NCBI RefSeq assembly: GCF_022965805.1
Contig: NC_133101.1
Location: forward strand, 11,197,069-11,261,068
DNA length: 64,000 nucleotides
Direction of reading: 5' to 3'
From: Primulina eburnea
Lineage: Eukaryota; Streptophyta; Magnoliopsida; Lamiales; Gesneriaceae
Position numbers and translations under genes: made by a program. The first letter of the stretch is position 1; each line of letters opens with the position of its first letter. The notes beneath the pieces were generated by a model that searched no databases, was not told the DNA's origin, and saw only the letters and a list, made by a program, of their open reading frames with translations. Below are positions 21,482 to 34,461 of this stretch, piece after piece.

Positions 21482-21662
21482 AGAGTGAGTCTCATGTGAG
21501 ACCGTCCCACAGATCTTAATCTGTGAGACGGGTCAACACTACCGATATTCACAATAAAAAGTAATACTCTTAGCATAAAAGTAATACTTTTTCATGGATG
21601 ACCCAAATAATATATTCGTTTTACAAATATGACCCGTGACACCGTCTCACACAAGTTTTTGT
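21482..21662 (+). mobile_element. MITE of the GAGACCGTCTCAC family
   Basis: Same layout as the copy at 21861: CTCATGTGAGACCGTC at the left, AGTAATACTCTTAGCATAAA in the middle, GACACCGTCTCACACAAGTT at the right. The flanks are too decayed to confirm the target duplication. Confidence 0.75.
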
Positions 21663-21860
21663 CAATAATAAAACCAAGGTCAAAGTCTCAAAGTGACCAA
21701 CTTTTAAAACAAATTTTATCCGACCGCTGTCACTTAATGTCTTCTTTAATATTTTTAAATTGATTCGAGGGAAAAATTGTTCTTATTTATTTTTAACCAG
21801 CAATTACTCTTTAATGCATTAATCGTGTATTTAAGACCCTTAAACATGCGATTAATTTTA

Positions 21861-22041
21861 GAGTAGGTCTCATGTGAGACCGTCTCACGGATCACAATCT
21901 GTGAGACGGGTCAACCCTACCCATATTCACAATAAAAGTAATACTCTTAGCATAAAAAGTAATACTTTTCCATGGATTATCCAAATAAAGATCCGTCTCA
22001 CAAAATACGACCCGTGAGACCGTCTCACACAAGTTTTTGCC
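21861..22041 (+). mobile_element. Mutator-type MITE
   Basis: A 181-bp element with inverted ends built around TGTGAGAC-GTCTCACGG, flanked by a perfect 9-bp duplication TTAATTTTA (21852-21860 and 22042-22050). A 9-bp duplication is typical of Mutator-like elements. No coding capacity. Confidence 0.82.
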
Positions 22042-22253
22042 TTAATTTTAACCACTTCGGCAGAACGTTATAAAAAGTTCGAAAATCAAACTACAACTGT
22101 GCTACCACGTGTTCTGTTGTGGTTGTCTCATGAAATCATATATATTTCATCTTCATCGTTTGAAACTATTTACGCTCACAAATTTGTCTTCTTACTCTCC
22201 AAAATATTTCGTGATTTTTACTTGTTCTTAGCATTCTTCTAACAGATCCAAGA

Positions 22254-24270
22254 TGTCAATCTGGAAGACTTGTCAAGATGTCAATAAAGAAGACTTGTCT
22301 TGCCATCAACTTCAAAGCCCTTTTCTCTATGAAGAATGAGTCCGTTTACTCTGTTCTGGAAATGCTCGAAGCTTCCGATCCGAGGAAGTTTCTCACTTAT
22401 GGCTCTGTCTTCAACCTCGCTTTGTCAATCAGTTCTTTGCTTCCACCAGGATGGAGCACGACAACATCATCTGCACCATCAGAGGAAGCAACTACATCAT
22501 TTCCCAACAGTTTTTCGGGGAAAGAGTGGAATTTCCTACCATCGGTTTGGCAAAAGTCTCTCATCTTCCAGATAAGAATGTTGATATTTGGAGTACTGAG
22601 TTTTCTTTGGCCGATAGTCCTATTTCAAAACTAGGATAGAAGCACGACCTAAAGACGCAGTATATACTATTGGTCAAAGTTGGGGCATACGACAAAATCA
22701 CCTATGAGAAGTTCCAATACATGGAAGAGGTTGCTTCAAGGATAGGTGTTGCACTCACTTTGATATAACCAAGGGAAAAGGGTCAATATAATGGGTTCGG
22801 ATCTTTTATCTACTTGGCCTCTTGAATGTTACATTTGGCATTACTGAGTCATTGCACCCGAAGAAATGGTTTGATGTTGAGACCATTACTGACTTTCTGA
22901 ACCGCAGTTTATTTGATGCAGATTAAGGTGGAGAAAGGTGTTAAAGAAGAACCCAAAAGAAGAAATAAGCACCAACTAGGGCACCGGTAAAAATGAAGAT
23001 GGTTTGCATTGTGAGCGACAATGAGGATAATCAGGAGAACGTCCCTCTTAACAAATGTTTACCAAACCAAAGACTCCAACCGCTACATCCAAATGATCAA
23101 ATGTTGAAGACCAAAAGCGGTCAGTGGAAGATAAGCGGCCAGAAGAAAATCAAGTTCATGAAGAATCTATCTTAAGTAGCACAACCAGAGCCAATCCCAG
23201 AAGTCCATCCCACACGACCGATGGCTAGAATTCACATCATTAAAGGTGAAGTCGCCTTTCACCGCCTCTGTTGTCCCACCGGTGACACCAAGGACAAGGA
23301 AAAAGGGAATGTGCAACTGCCCACAAAGCCTCTTACAGCTATCCGGGCCTATGTCTTTCTAACACTGCCTCAAGCGATGAAGGCTGTGGCTCGGAAGATG
23401 AAGAAATATGACATGTGGTATGAATATCGCACCTCTGTCTTGTTCAGGACCATATCCATGTGGAAGATCTACTTGAGGAACTGGCCAATCTTGAAGGCCA
23501 GATGATGGACTAGGCTGAGACTGTTGAAACTGAGGCAGTTCTTGGCCAGCGGTTTTTATTGAATTCCAGATTAGGGTAAGCCTTCTGCGACTGATCATCA
23601 TTCATAAGCAAACAAATTTTGATCCTACAAGTCAAAACACTCCTGATTTTGCAATCATCTCCTTGTTAGAATTTGATTTTCTAACCATCGCCTCCAAAAT
23701 TCAAAATAAGATTAGGGAGTTTGAGATGCTCAAGCAACATTTAACCAAAACAATTGAGATTTAAGCTAGTGAAGCTCTTGCCATGCTCAACGAGATGGCG
23801 TGGAAGAATAAAAGAGGCCGAGGAAGAAGAAACAACAAAAGAAGTTGAAGCAACTGCCATAAATCCTATTGGCTCTAACCGGTTGAATGACGACAGTGAA
23901 CCTTTGACTGTTGCTGAGTAGCCCCAGCCAGAGGTACTTTTCTCCTCTCCTATCTCGAACAAAATTGGAATGGGTCCTTTATCTTCTACTGTTGGTATGA
24001 ATACATCATTACTTGAGGTCTTTCTGAACTCACTGGTTGATATGCTGAAGTCTATGACGAACTTCGACCTCTTTGGTGACTGGTCCATTTACATGGACAC
24101 TGCTCAAGACAACCGATCCCAAAAGTACAACTCCTTAGACAATTTTTGAATAAGATGCTCCGAAATCATCACCTTCTCAGTCAATCGCTGAACAAGAAGA
24201 CTCTTTTGTTCTTTCTCCTCAATCGGTCGAGTTTGATATCCCGAAAGATGCATCTTCCATTCTTCCTAAC
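22254..24270 (+). pseudogene. Left half of a degenerate repetitive Lamiales-type gene
   Basis: Pieces of one protein can be followed in all three frames, with many frameshifts and stops. They include an N-terminal part around FLTYGSVF (22390), segments near 22480-22650 and 22700-22930, a lysine/glutamate-rich middle, and an AMKAVARKMKKYDMWYEYRT segment at 23378-23437. The last matches, from memory, a repeated family of predicted proteins in Gesneriaceae/Lamiales genomes whose function is unknown; they may derive from a retroelement. The frame is cut at 24270 by the chromovirus and resumes at 33055. Because several breaks lie outside the insertion, the gene was probably dead or decaying independently of it. 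Confidence 0.6.
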
Positions 24271-25723
24271 TGTCACGTCCCGAAACTCGGGATTGACACC
24301 GGCGTTGTTTAACAATCACACAATCGAAACAACAAGCCTTTCGTAGTACAGTATAAACCGAACCAGTTTATATATCATAATTTCAACGAAATAAACATTG
24401 TCCTTACAAAACCGAAATCTCAAAAAGACGACAGAGTTAAATGCGGAAACGTAAGTCTAAATAATAAAAAATTAAACATGACCGAATTCCTTGAGCATTC
24501 ACCATCCCTAAAACTGCTCGGATTCTTCCTCCTCAATCTGTTCTTCGGGCTTATCTGAGGAAGGTTGTAAGGGGGGTGAGTATTTGGGAATACTCAGCAA
24601 GTGAGGGAATATCGAGCACAATAAAAACAACATGCATAAATTTCGAAACACATGACTTGCATACATACTTCATAAACATGCATAGCATTTACCAGCCACT
24701 GTGATTTATCTAACTTTCTATGGTTTACTGACGTCAGTCCCTAATTTTTACTCCTCTAAGGGGGCGAGGCCGTATAGAGGTTATATCCCCCACTGCGTAA
24801 TGGTACGTCATGATTGGGATTTTCACCCACATACAGTCGACTCCTCACAGTGCTTAAAACAATACGACAATTCGACACAAGAAAAGGAGTAGAAAAGAAC
24901 ATGTACTCGACTGTATTTTCAAAAATACAGAAAAATCATATATGCATATATCCGAAATTTTAAACCTTTAAAACAGCTCACTTACAATGTTTGGATGTAC
25001 TAAAAACGTGGAGTGTACGGCTTGGTTTGGATCACTTCGCGTTCCTCGTCCGGGTAGCGCTCCGGCTCGATTTCTTGGACGATTTTCGGGACGATATTTG
25101 GGTAGAGTTTCGGCTAGGGGGAGTTGCTGAATTTCAAAATTCAGCAAGGGATTTTCGTATTTCTAGTGCGTGGAATGGCTAGGTATGGTGTGGTATTTTT
25201 AGGGGAGGAGAAGGGAATTAATTATGGCACCAAATCATGCCCAAAATTGGCCTAAATCTCACATTTTTGGCTCCAAAAATCCTTCCATGGCTGCTGAGTT
25301 TTCTACCAAATCGAGTTCTCCACCATCTTAATCTAATGGCTCGAAAATGAGGTGCAAAGGAGGGGAGGATTTGCTTCCTTTCTTGTAGCTTAAACTTGAA
25401 TATTATCCAATATTTAGGCACCATAATATTTAGGCAAGAATATTTTGTGGGTGATTTTCGAAATTTGCTAGAATTGTGCATGCCTTATTCAATCTAATTG
25501 CATGATATTCCAAATCTTGTTAACTTCCTTGCATATTTTCGAAAATATGCATATTCACGAGTAGAGATATCAAAGATTGTATTTCCAAAGTATCACAAAA
25601 TAATCCCTTGCATATTCAAGATTTGTATATTCAAAATGTTATATTAAAAATAATCCCACTTAAAATATGTACACCTAAAATTAATAACCCATCAACTTAA
25701 AGTTGTCTAGTTGGGTTTTCACA
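24271..25723 (-). repeat. 3' LTR of chromovirus 1
   Basis: In plus orientation it starts TGTCACGTCCCGAAACTCGG and ends GGTTTTCACA. The TATA region present in the other LTR reads TTTTTAGGGG here and is lost. Confidence 0.93.
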
Positions 25724-28700
25724 TCCCTCCCTCCTTATAAGGAGTTTTGTCTTCGAAACTTGAGTTGGCTAGGTCCCCGAACAGGTAAGGATATTCCTTT
25801 CGCATATTTTCTTCAACTTCCCAAGTTGCTTCTCGCTCTGTGTGGTTGGACCACTGTACCTTGACGTAGGGAATGATATGTCTCCTAAGAACTCGTTCTT
25901 TGGTGTCCACAATTCTGATGAGGACTTCCTCGTATTTCAGTTCTTCTCCCAAGTTCCCTTCGATTAAGAGTGGTTCTACCTCCAACACATGACTTGGGTC
26001 TGGAACGTACCTCCTCAGTTGGGACACATGGAACACGTTGTGGATTCTTGACATGTTCGGTGGCAGTGCCAGTCTGCATGCTAGCGTGCCCACTTTTTCT
26101 AAGATTTCAAAGGGTCCAACATATCGAAGGTTCAGCTTCCCGGCTTTACTGAATCTGACAACTCCTCTCATAGGCGAGACTTTCACATAAGCCTTCTCGC
26201 CCACAATGAACTCTACAGGCCTTCTTTTAAGATCTGCCCAGCTCTTCTGTCGGTCTTGAGCTGCCTTGAGCTTTTCTCGAATAATTTTGACCTTGTCTAC
26301 TGTCATCTGTACTAATTCGGGTCCCACTATAGCTTTCTCTCCCACTTCATCCCAATAAAGTGGTGATCGACATTTCCTTCCATACAGAGCTTCGTATGGA
26401 GCCATTTCAATGTTGCGATGATAGCTGTTGTTGTAAGCGAACTCAATTAAGGGTAAATGAGTGCTCCAGTTACTACTGAATTCAAGAGCGCATGCTCGCA
26501 GCATATCTTCTAAGGTCTGTATGGTTCTTTTCGTTTGCCCATCGGTTTGCGGATGATAGGCCGTACTTAGGGTAACTTTCGTTCCCATGGCCTCTTGAAA
26601 GCTCTTCCAAAAGCGCGAGACGAACCTCGAGTCTCTATCAGATAGGATGCTCACTGGCACTCCATGCAGCCTCACAATGTTGTCCATGTACAGTGAAGCC
26701 AATTTGTCGAGATTGTAATTCATGCGGACGGGTAGGAAGTGTGCGGTCTTCGTGAGTCTGTCCACGATCACTCATATACCGTCGTGGCTTTGGCTAGACT
26801 TTGGCAATCCTACCACAAAGTCCATGGAAGTATGCTCCCATTTCCACTCGGGAATTTCCAGAGGTTGCAGTAATCCTCCAGGCCGCTGGTGTTCTGCTTT
26901 GACCTGCTGGCATACCTGACATTTGGAGACGAATTCCGCTACATCTCTTTTCATATCATTCCACCAGAAACTATTCTTGAGGTCCCTGTACATTTTTGTA
27001 CTGCCTGGATGGACTGAGAATTTTGACTTGTGCTCCTCTGTCATTATCTCTTGGCGAAGGTTGTCGCTGTCGGGCTTACATAGCCTTCCTTTCATCCACA
27101 AAATTCCCTTGTCATCAATCTGATGGAACCTGAGACTTCTCTTCTCTGACTTGTTCCTTAAATCTGGTCAGTACCGGGTCTCGATCTTGGTTTAACTTGA
27201 CGGTATATTGCAGACATGGCTGTGCCGAGAGGGAAGCTAGAGTTATCTTGCTTGGGCCCTTCCGACTTAGCGCATCGGCCACTTTGGTTGATTTACCCGG
27301 ATGGTAACTTATGGTCAAGTCATAGTCCTTCAGGAGTTCGATCCATCGCCGTTGCCTCATGTTCAGTTCCTTTTGGGTGAACAAGTACTTTAGGCTCTGA
27401 TGGTCTGTGAAGATTTCACATTTAGCACCATAGAGGTAGTGCCTCCAAATCTTTAAGGCGAAGACAACCGCTGCTAGTTTCAGATCACGAGTATGGTAGT
27501 TCTGCTCGTGCGGTTTCAACTGCCTTGATGCATAAGCAATCACTCTTCCCTCTTGCATGAGTACGCATCCTAAACCGTCTTTAGAGGCGTCACTGTAGAT
27601 AGTGAAATCTTTATTCTCTGCTGGCAAGATCAACACTGGTGTGGACGCGAGTTTCTATTTCAGTGTCTGGAAACTCTTCTCGCAATCCTCATTCCAGATG
27701 AATTTAGAATTCTTCTGTGTGAGTCTCGTCAGTGGCACGGCTATCGAGGAGAACCCTTCGACAAATTTCTGGTAGTAACCTGCCAATCCAAGAAAGCTTC
27801 TGATGTCGGTGGCGTTCTTAGGTTTCGGCCACTCGGTAATTGCCTTTACTTTTCTTGGATCCACTGACACTCCTTCTCTCGAGATCACGTGTCCCAGAAA
27901 TGACACACTCCTTAGCCAGAATTCACACTTGCTGAACTTAGCATAGAGCTTATTCTCTCTTAAAGTCTACAGAGCAAGGTGGAGGTGCTCTTCATGGCTC
28001 ATCTCGTCGGGCGAATAGACGAGAATATCGTCGATGAATACCACTATGCACTGATCCAGGAATGGATTGAATACTCTGTTCATCAAATCCATGAATGATG
28101 CCGGTGCGTTGGTCAGACCAAAAGGCATCATTGTGAATTTATAATGCCCATACCTTGTCCAAAAGGCTGTCTTGGGGATATCTTCAGCCCTGACCTTCAA
28201 CTGGTGATAATCTGTCCTCAGATCCAGTTTAGAAAAGACGACGACTCCTTTAAGCTGATCAAACATATCGTCTATCCGAGGTAAAGGGTGCATGTTCTTG
28301 ATTGTGATCTTGTTCAATTCTCTGTAGTCGATGCACAATCTCATACTCCCGTCTTTCTTTTTCACGAAGAGGACTGGAGCTCCCCACGGGGACACACTCG
28401 GTCGAATTTGCCTTTTTTATCTAGCAATTCTTGGAGTTGTTCTTTCAGCTCCTTGAGTTCAGCTGGTGCCATTCTGTAGGGTGCCTTAGAGATTGGAGCA
28501 GCACCGGGAACCAGATTGATCTCGAACTCCACTTCGCGGTTCGGGACCGTCCCCGAGAGTTCTTCTGAAAAAACATATGGGAACTCTCTCACTCTCAGGA
28601 TGTCCTCCAGTTTCAGCTCGACTTCTTCTCTTACTTCACTGACCATTGCTAGGTAGATGCCTTCCCCGGATTTCATGGTTCTCCAAGCTTGAGATACGGA

Positions 28701-30206
28701 GAGCAGCAACTTCCGGTCTTTGGATTTGCCGTGAAACACGACTTCTTCCTGATCTGGGGTTTGGAGTTTGACTCTCTTTCCTTTACAATCTACCATCGCA
28801 CTGTTTCTCACTAACCAATACATTCCTAAGATTACGTCGAAATCGACCATGACCAACTATATCAAGTCGGCGGTAAAAGTCTGATCACTAATACTGATTT
28901 TACAATCTCTGTAAATCTCGTCAGTTTCAGTAGCTCTACTAGTAGGTGTGGCTATTCGGAAGAATTCAGTTAGCTTAACGGGCTTACGTTTTAGCTTCTT
29001 AGCAAATCTCTTAGACATAAAGGAATGTGTAGCACCACAGTCAAATAACACATAAGCAGGCACTTGCTGAAAAAATATGGTACCTGACACGACATCATTC
29101 GCGTCGTCTGCCTCCTCTTGCGTGATGGCACACACCCTGGCATTCGGTTTGTCCTTCTTTGATTTACTAGGCCCTGCTCCCGCAATTGGCCCAGTTCCTC
29201 TGTTCGGCCCTGCTGGTCGGTTGGCGGCGAAAGGACATTCTGCAATCCTGTGCCCCGATTTTCCACATCCAAAGCATATACCGCTGGCCCTTCGGCATTC
29301 CCCGGAGTGCTTGAAGGCGGAAGTTGGGCATGGCTTGAGCCCTTGATGGTTATTGGTGGGGAATTGCCCTGAGGGAGGTCCACCCGACTGATTGGGCCTC
29401 TTGAACATTGGTATGCCCTGAGAAGGTTGGCTGACAGGGGGTCGCTTGTTCCTGTTTTCCTTTCTCTCCAACGAATATCAGTTTCGGATCGGATAGCCGC
29501 ACCCATCAAGTCTGAAAAGTTGGCAGGTTGGTAGACCGCTAGAGCTGATTGGATCCTGCTGTTCAACCCCTTCTTAAAGCGGTGCAATTTCAGAACTTCA
29601 ACCGCTATAATTGCTGGAGCATAAGAGCCAAGGGCATTGAACTGAGAGGTGTACTCCACAACTGACATATCTGGAGCTTGACTGAAATTTTCAAACTCGC
29701 TCAGTTTCTACAGTCTGACCTCGGCTGGATAATACTGTTTCAGGAAGGAAAGCTTCTCTAAAACGTTGCCACGTGATTGGTCCTGCAGCTGTCATGGCTG
29801 GCGAGATTGCTTCCCACCACTTGCCTGCTCAATCTTCTAGGAACGGCACTATCACGTCCACTTTTAGTGCATCCGGGAGTTCCAACAGTCTCAACTGAGT
29901 CTCCACGCTTTTTAGCCAACTCTGGATAACTTCAGGGTCAGCAGCGCCATTGAAAGTTGGACACCTGTTCTTGCGCAGTGACTCATAGTGGAACTTGACT
30001 CCGTGCTGCGGTGGAGGTGGTGGTGGTTGATTGGAGTTCGGGTTCACTAACCCTTGCAGTGTTGTCGCCCCGATCGTGGCTATGGCCATCAAGTATGCTT
30101 GATTAAGACTGAACTGAGGTGGAGGTACGTTGCCTTCGTCGTTGGCACTGTTGTTGTTGTTAGCATAACGGGGATTGCGGTTTTGTCTTGGTAGTCTACC
30201 GACCAT
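25719..30206 (-). pseudogene. Degenerate gag-pol of chromovirus 1
   Basis: Gag starts at ATG 30206 and breaks at a TGA near 29828, a TAG near 29710 and a frameshift near 29755, with a return to frame near 29460. A CCHC knuckle (CFGCGKSGHRIAEC) and a protease motif DCGATHSF, with Cys in place of the usual Ser/Thr next to the catalytic Asp, follow. Reverse transcriptase ([11 protein letters not shown] intact) is entered by a frameshift near 28400 and ended by TAG near 27968. Another TAG near 27656 precedes RNase H ([21 protein letters not shown]). Integrase has a zinc domain ([11 protein letters not shown]), a TGA in place of Trp near 26772, and a catalytic core ending [12 protein letters not shown]. 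The C-terminus is chromodomain-like (VQWSNH, EATWE). Domain order is typical of chromoviruses; the protein is not expressible as one piece. Confidence 0.9.
25724..25737 (-). promoter_or_regulatory. Polypurine tract of chromovirus 1
   Basis: On the minus strand it reads AAGGAGGGAGGGA and abuts the 3' LTR. The pol stop codon (25719-25721) lies inside the first bases of the LTR. Confidence 0.8.
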
Positions 30207-30484
30207 TTCCTACAAGTTAAACGCTTCTAAGAATTTGACGTGCATAACGTAAAGATTGGATAAATGAGTTATGCTGGAACAACTAAAGTTAATAAGTAAA
30301 CATAACTTGAATATAGATGAACGACTGAGATTAATAAATAATCATAATTTTACTAATTTTTGAATGTAAAGAAACAACTGAATGAACTAAGTGTACTGAA
30401 TGGAAATAAATCATACTGACTGAAATAAAATAGCAACAATGGAAAGATAAACTCCTAGTAATAAGGAAAGGTCACTAAGAAACT

Positions 30485-31144
30485 CTAATCATCTATCTCT
30501 CCATCTCCTATGGCAGCTATAGGCTCATCGATCTCTATCGGCTCCTCTTATTCCGGCTCCTCCTCCGGCTCTTCCTCTTGTAGTATCTCCACCATGTGGG
30601 TGAGCCGGGCGTTCTCTTTTGTGAGCTGTGTCACCTAAGCCTTAAGTCCCTGAATCTCTGCCTCAGCCACTTCCATCTCATCGTTCCAATGCTGCTGATA
30701 CTGCAGTTGATACTGTTTCTTCTGTTTGAGTTGGTCCTTTAGAGCTTCCAGCTGTTGGTTTACATATGCGAGGCTGTTCATGGCCTCACACGAATATTCC
30801 ACCCTCCTCTTACCTTTGGCATTCTGTTGTTTCTCTTCCTCCAGCTCCTTGCGATAGCGTTCCGCATCCTCTCGTAGCTTCCCATGCTGATACTTGCACT
30901 GTTCTATGACATCTCTTAGATCCATGTTATCACCCCTAACTAGCTCGCCCTGATAGATCGACTGGTTAAGGCGGACCTGAATCTCCTCTTTCTCAGCGGC
31001 TAAGGTTTTGACCCCACTCCTCCTATCACTCAATCTGGCTCTAAGTCGCCGAATCTAACAGGACTGATAGTGAAGGGCAAGCTCCTTCAGACGAATGGCA
31101 GCTTGGGCACGGGTGTGGGGTCGCATAGGGGTAGATGGAGCCAT
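30485..31144 (-). pseudogene. Accessory coiled-coil ORF upstream of gag in chromovirus 1
   Basis: Reading from ATG 31144, the frame runs about 219 codons to TAG at 30485-30487, broken by TAG at 31055-31057, TAG at 30635-30637 and one TAA near 30550. The protein is rich in Glu, Lys, Gln and Leu: an N-terminal basic segment, then a long heptad-like stretch (about residues 35-180), then an acidic tail (EEEPEEEPE). It is in sense orientation between the 5' LTR and gag. Some plant gypsy lineages carry an extra ORF at this position; its function is generally unknown. The coiled coil suggests a structural or multimerising role, which is inference only. Confidence 0.7.
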
Positions 31145-31573
31145 TTCCTGAAATCAAAAGAATGGAAATGCTCAGAATCCGAAATAGACAGTATATAACA
31201 AGTGAGAATATGCAATATATATGAAATTTTCGAAATTTAAATAAATATATATTTTTTTCCAAAAATGGAAAGTTTGGAATTTGACATATAGGTTCGAAGC
31301 ATATGTCGAGAGAATTCCAGAACAATTGACGGAATCAAATTCGGAATTTCCTACGAGAAGTTATAGGGTCTACGAATATTTCCTAAAACGGCAAAAACGA
31401 CGTTTCGGAGGCCTAAACGGAGGAATTTCGCGATTTCAGGCCCTACCTCACGACTTTAGGGTCATGAATCTCGTTCGTTGGGCCGTTTTGGAGGGGATAG
31501 CATCGGCCTCGAGTTAAAATTCCACCGACGATTTTTTTTTTGAAAATCGATTTTTTCCCACTCGGATTATGAA

Positions 31574-31592
31574 CCTGGCGGCTCTGATACCA
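31574..31592 (-). promoter_or_regulatory. Primer-binding site of chromovirus 1
   Basis: On the minus strand TGGTATCAGAGCCGCCAGG lies six bases inside the 5' LTR end, matching the initiator tRNA-Met type. Confidence 0.9.
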
Positions 31593-31598
31593 CTTAAA

Positions 31599-33054
31599 TG
31601 TCACGCCCGAAACTCGAGATTGACACCGACGTTGTTTAACAATCACACAATCGAAACAACAAGGCTTTCGTAGCACAGTATAAACCGAACCAGTTTATAT
31701 ATCATAATTTCAACGAAATAAACATTGTCCTTACAAAACCGAAATCTCAAAAAGACGACAGAGTTAAATGCGGAAACGTAAGTCTAAATAATAAAAAATT
31801 AAACATGACCGAATTCCTTGAGCATTCACCATCCCCAAAACTGCTCGGATTCTTCCTCCTCAATCTGTTCTTCGGGCTTATCTGGGGAGGGTTGTAAGGG
31901 GGGTGAGTATTTGGGAATACTCAGCAAGTGAGGGAATATCGAGCACAATAAAAACAACATGCATAAATTTCGAAACACATGACTTGCATACATACTTCAT
32001 AAACATGCATAGCATTTACCAGCCACTGTGATTTATCTAACTTTCTATGGTTTACTGACGTCAGTCCCTAATTTTTACTCCTCTAAGGGGGCGAGGCCGT
32101 ATAGAGGTTATATCCTCCACCGCGTAATGGTACGTCATGGTTGGGATTTTCATCCACATACAGTCGACTCCTCACAGTGCTTAAAACAATACGACAATTC
32201 GACACAAGAAAAGGAGTAGAAAAGAACATGTACTCGACTGTATTTTCAAAAATACAGAAAAATCATATATGCATATATCCGAAATTTTAAACCTTTAAAA
32301 CAGCCCAATTACAGTGTTTGGATGTACTAAAAACGTGGAGTGTACGGTTTGGTTTGGATCACTTCGCGTTCCTCGTCCGGGTAGCGCTCCGGCTCGATTT
32401 CTTGGACGATTTTCGGGACGATATTTGGGTAGAGTTTCGGCTAGGGGGAGTTGCTGAATTTCGAATTCAGCAAGGGATTTTTGGATTTCTAGTGTGTGGA
32501 ATGGCTAGGTATGGTGTGGTATTTATAGGGAAGGAGAAGGGAATTAATTATGGCACTCAAATCATGCCCAAAATTGGCCTAAATCTCACATTTTTGGCTC
32601 CAAAAATCATTCCATGGCTGCTGATTTTTCTACCAAATCGAGTTCCCCACCATCTTAATCTAATGGCTCGAAAATGAGGTGCAAAGGAGGGGAGGATTTG
32701 CTTCCTTTCTTGTAGCTTAAGCTTGAATATAATCCAATATTTAGGCAGCACAATATTTAGGCAAGAATATTTTGTGGGTGATTTTCGAAATTTGTTTGAA
32801 TTGTGCATGCCTTATTCCATCTAATTGCATGATATTCCAAATCTTGTTAACTTCCTTGCATATTTTCGAAAATATATATGCATATTCATGAGTAGAGATA
32901 TCAAAGATTGTATTTCCAAAGTACCACAAAAAAATCCCTTGCATATTCAAGATTTGTATATTCAAAATGTTATATTAAAAATAATCCCACTTAAAATATG
33001 TACACCTAAAATTAATAACTCATCAACTTGAAGTTGCCTAGTTGGGTTTTCACA
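31599..33054 (-). repeat. 5' LTR of chromovirus 1
   Basis: Same ends as the 3' LTR (TGTCACG...TTTTCACA in plus orientation). On the minus strand a TATA box CTATAAAT lies at 32521-32528, so this is the copy with promoter capacity. Confidence 0.93.
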
Positions 33055-33640
33055 ATAACCGCGAGGGCACATCTGGAGCCGATGATATGGAAAATGTAGA
33101 GATGGACACCAAAAGTGGATATTATCGATCGAAATCAACGATGATGAAGCTGGACCTTCACGCACCAATGCTCAAATTGAGGACGATGCACACTTTACAG
33201 AGGTGAATTCCCATGTCTTGAGAAAGTATTCAACCTCATGGTCGACTTTGATGCTATTCGGATAGCCTCTGGTGTTGGTGTGTCTGATCTTTGCCAAGCT
33301 ATGATGCAAAGTGTGTCTGAACTCAAACTAGACATCAAATTATTCATGGATGAGTTCAAATCTTCGAAAAAGCACACCAACGATGCAATAGTCACACTGC
33401 TTGGACAATTAACTCAAACTGAACAATGAATTGGGGCTCGCATTGACGATCTTCAAGATATCCTCGGCACCTAACTACAAGAAATGCTAGATCATTTCAA
33501 AATAGTGATGCCAAAAAAGGGGAAGAACAGTGAAAGAAGGAAAAGGCCAGACAGAGACAAGATGAAGCTAGAAGAAGGGTGACTGAAGATGAGGTGGACC
33601 AGGAGGTGGAGGAAACTCTTGATTTAGAAGGTAGTATATG
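33055..33640 (+). pseudogene. Right half of the split repetitive gene
   Basis: The coding-like sequence resumes after the chromovirus. It contains the segment around SGVGVSDLCQAMMQSVSELK (33265-33325), a region with LLGQLTQTEQ ending in TGA at 33427, and a Lys/Arg/Glu-rich tail (KKGKNSERRKRPDRDK, 33513-33560). These resemble the C-terminal part of the same repeated Lamiales family. Several frame breaks are present. Removing the insertion and one copy of the target duplication would rejoin the frame at a Leu-Pro-Asn position. Confidence 0.55.
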
Positions 33641-34117
33641 TTTTACTTTTATGCATGTAAGTGTATTATGTTTTACTGTTTTCCTTTTAATTATGACAAT
33701 GAAATTCATTATCTCGGTTAAATTCAGCTTTCATTAAATGTATATGATGTTTCCGGGGCTTAAATCTTGTTTTCACCAAAAAAAAAAAATTGTTACATCT
33801 TTTAGTTTAGAGGATAACAAAAACTAATTTTTTGTACTATATCAACTTGTCTTTGCATGTATTACAGGTACTCGACTATTCTATTGAATATTCAGAGCTA
33901 GATATGCATCAATAAATATAACGATAATAAAACTAATGGCCATTTTGTAGGATTTGTTGACAAAGAAAACTTTATTTGAGAAATAATTTCTTGATTTGGT
34001 TCTTGCTTTGAATACAGATTATCTTATGATACAGAACATTTGAGAATAGTGGTATAATGCAGGAGAAAGAAATGTTTTGCAACTTGCAAGTTCTCATTTT
34101 TGAATGAATGTCCATAC
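33641..34117. other. Intergenic DNA
   Basis: AT-rich, with a short poly-A run near 33778; possibly the 3' flank of the degenerate gene. Nothing else recognised. Confidence 0.45.
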
Positions 34118-34122
34118 TCATT

Positions 34123-34461
34123 TGTTATGACTCGCACAATAATATGCAATTCAAATAGAGAAGAAGGGTTAATCACGAGAAATGAAATATTGTATTAAGT
34201 GAAATAAGAAATCCAGAGAATAATTGATCTGTACAATCTCACTCTCCTTAGCAGAATGCTAATAACTCACTCAACAAGACCAATAACTGAATGTTTTCTG
34301 TATCCAACCCCTCATATTTTACAACCTATTCTCACCGTGTATTTCCCTTCCTCTTCCTAACATACACGTTCATAATCTTGGGCTTGGGCCTTTCACTGTC
34401 AACAACTTCTGGGCTCTTGGAATCTGCACTAACTGGACCCAACTGACCTGGGCTCATAACA
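34123..34461 (-). mobile_element. Solo copia-type LTR
   Basis: A 339-bp unit with inverted ends TGTTATGA...TCATAACA, flanked by a perfect 5-bp duplication TCATT (34118-34122 and 34462-34466). Orientation is judged minus from GTTGTAAAATATGAGG and the AT-rich end near 34200. No internal region remains. Confidence 0.75.

Larger units (their letters stand above)
24271..33054 (-). mobile_element. Chromovirus (Ty3/gypsy, Tekay/Del-like), complete but decayed
   Basis: Two LTRs of about 1455 bp (24271-25723 and 31599-33054) enclose a minus-strand element. The right LTR is the 5' one: next to it lies a primer-binding site for tRNA-iMet read on the minus strand. The target duplication is CTAAC (24266-24270) against ATAAC (33055-33059), four of five bases matching. 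The LTRs differ at about 40 positions or small indels by eye, so this copy is older than the SIRE-like element. It carries gag, protease, reverse transcriptase, RNase H, integrase and a chromodomain-like C-terminus, all on the minus strand, with multiple stops and frameshifts, plus an accessory coiled-coil ORF upstream of gag. Confidence 0.92.
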
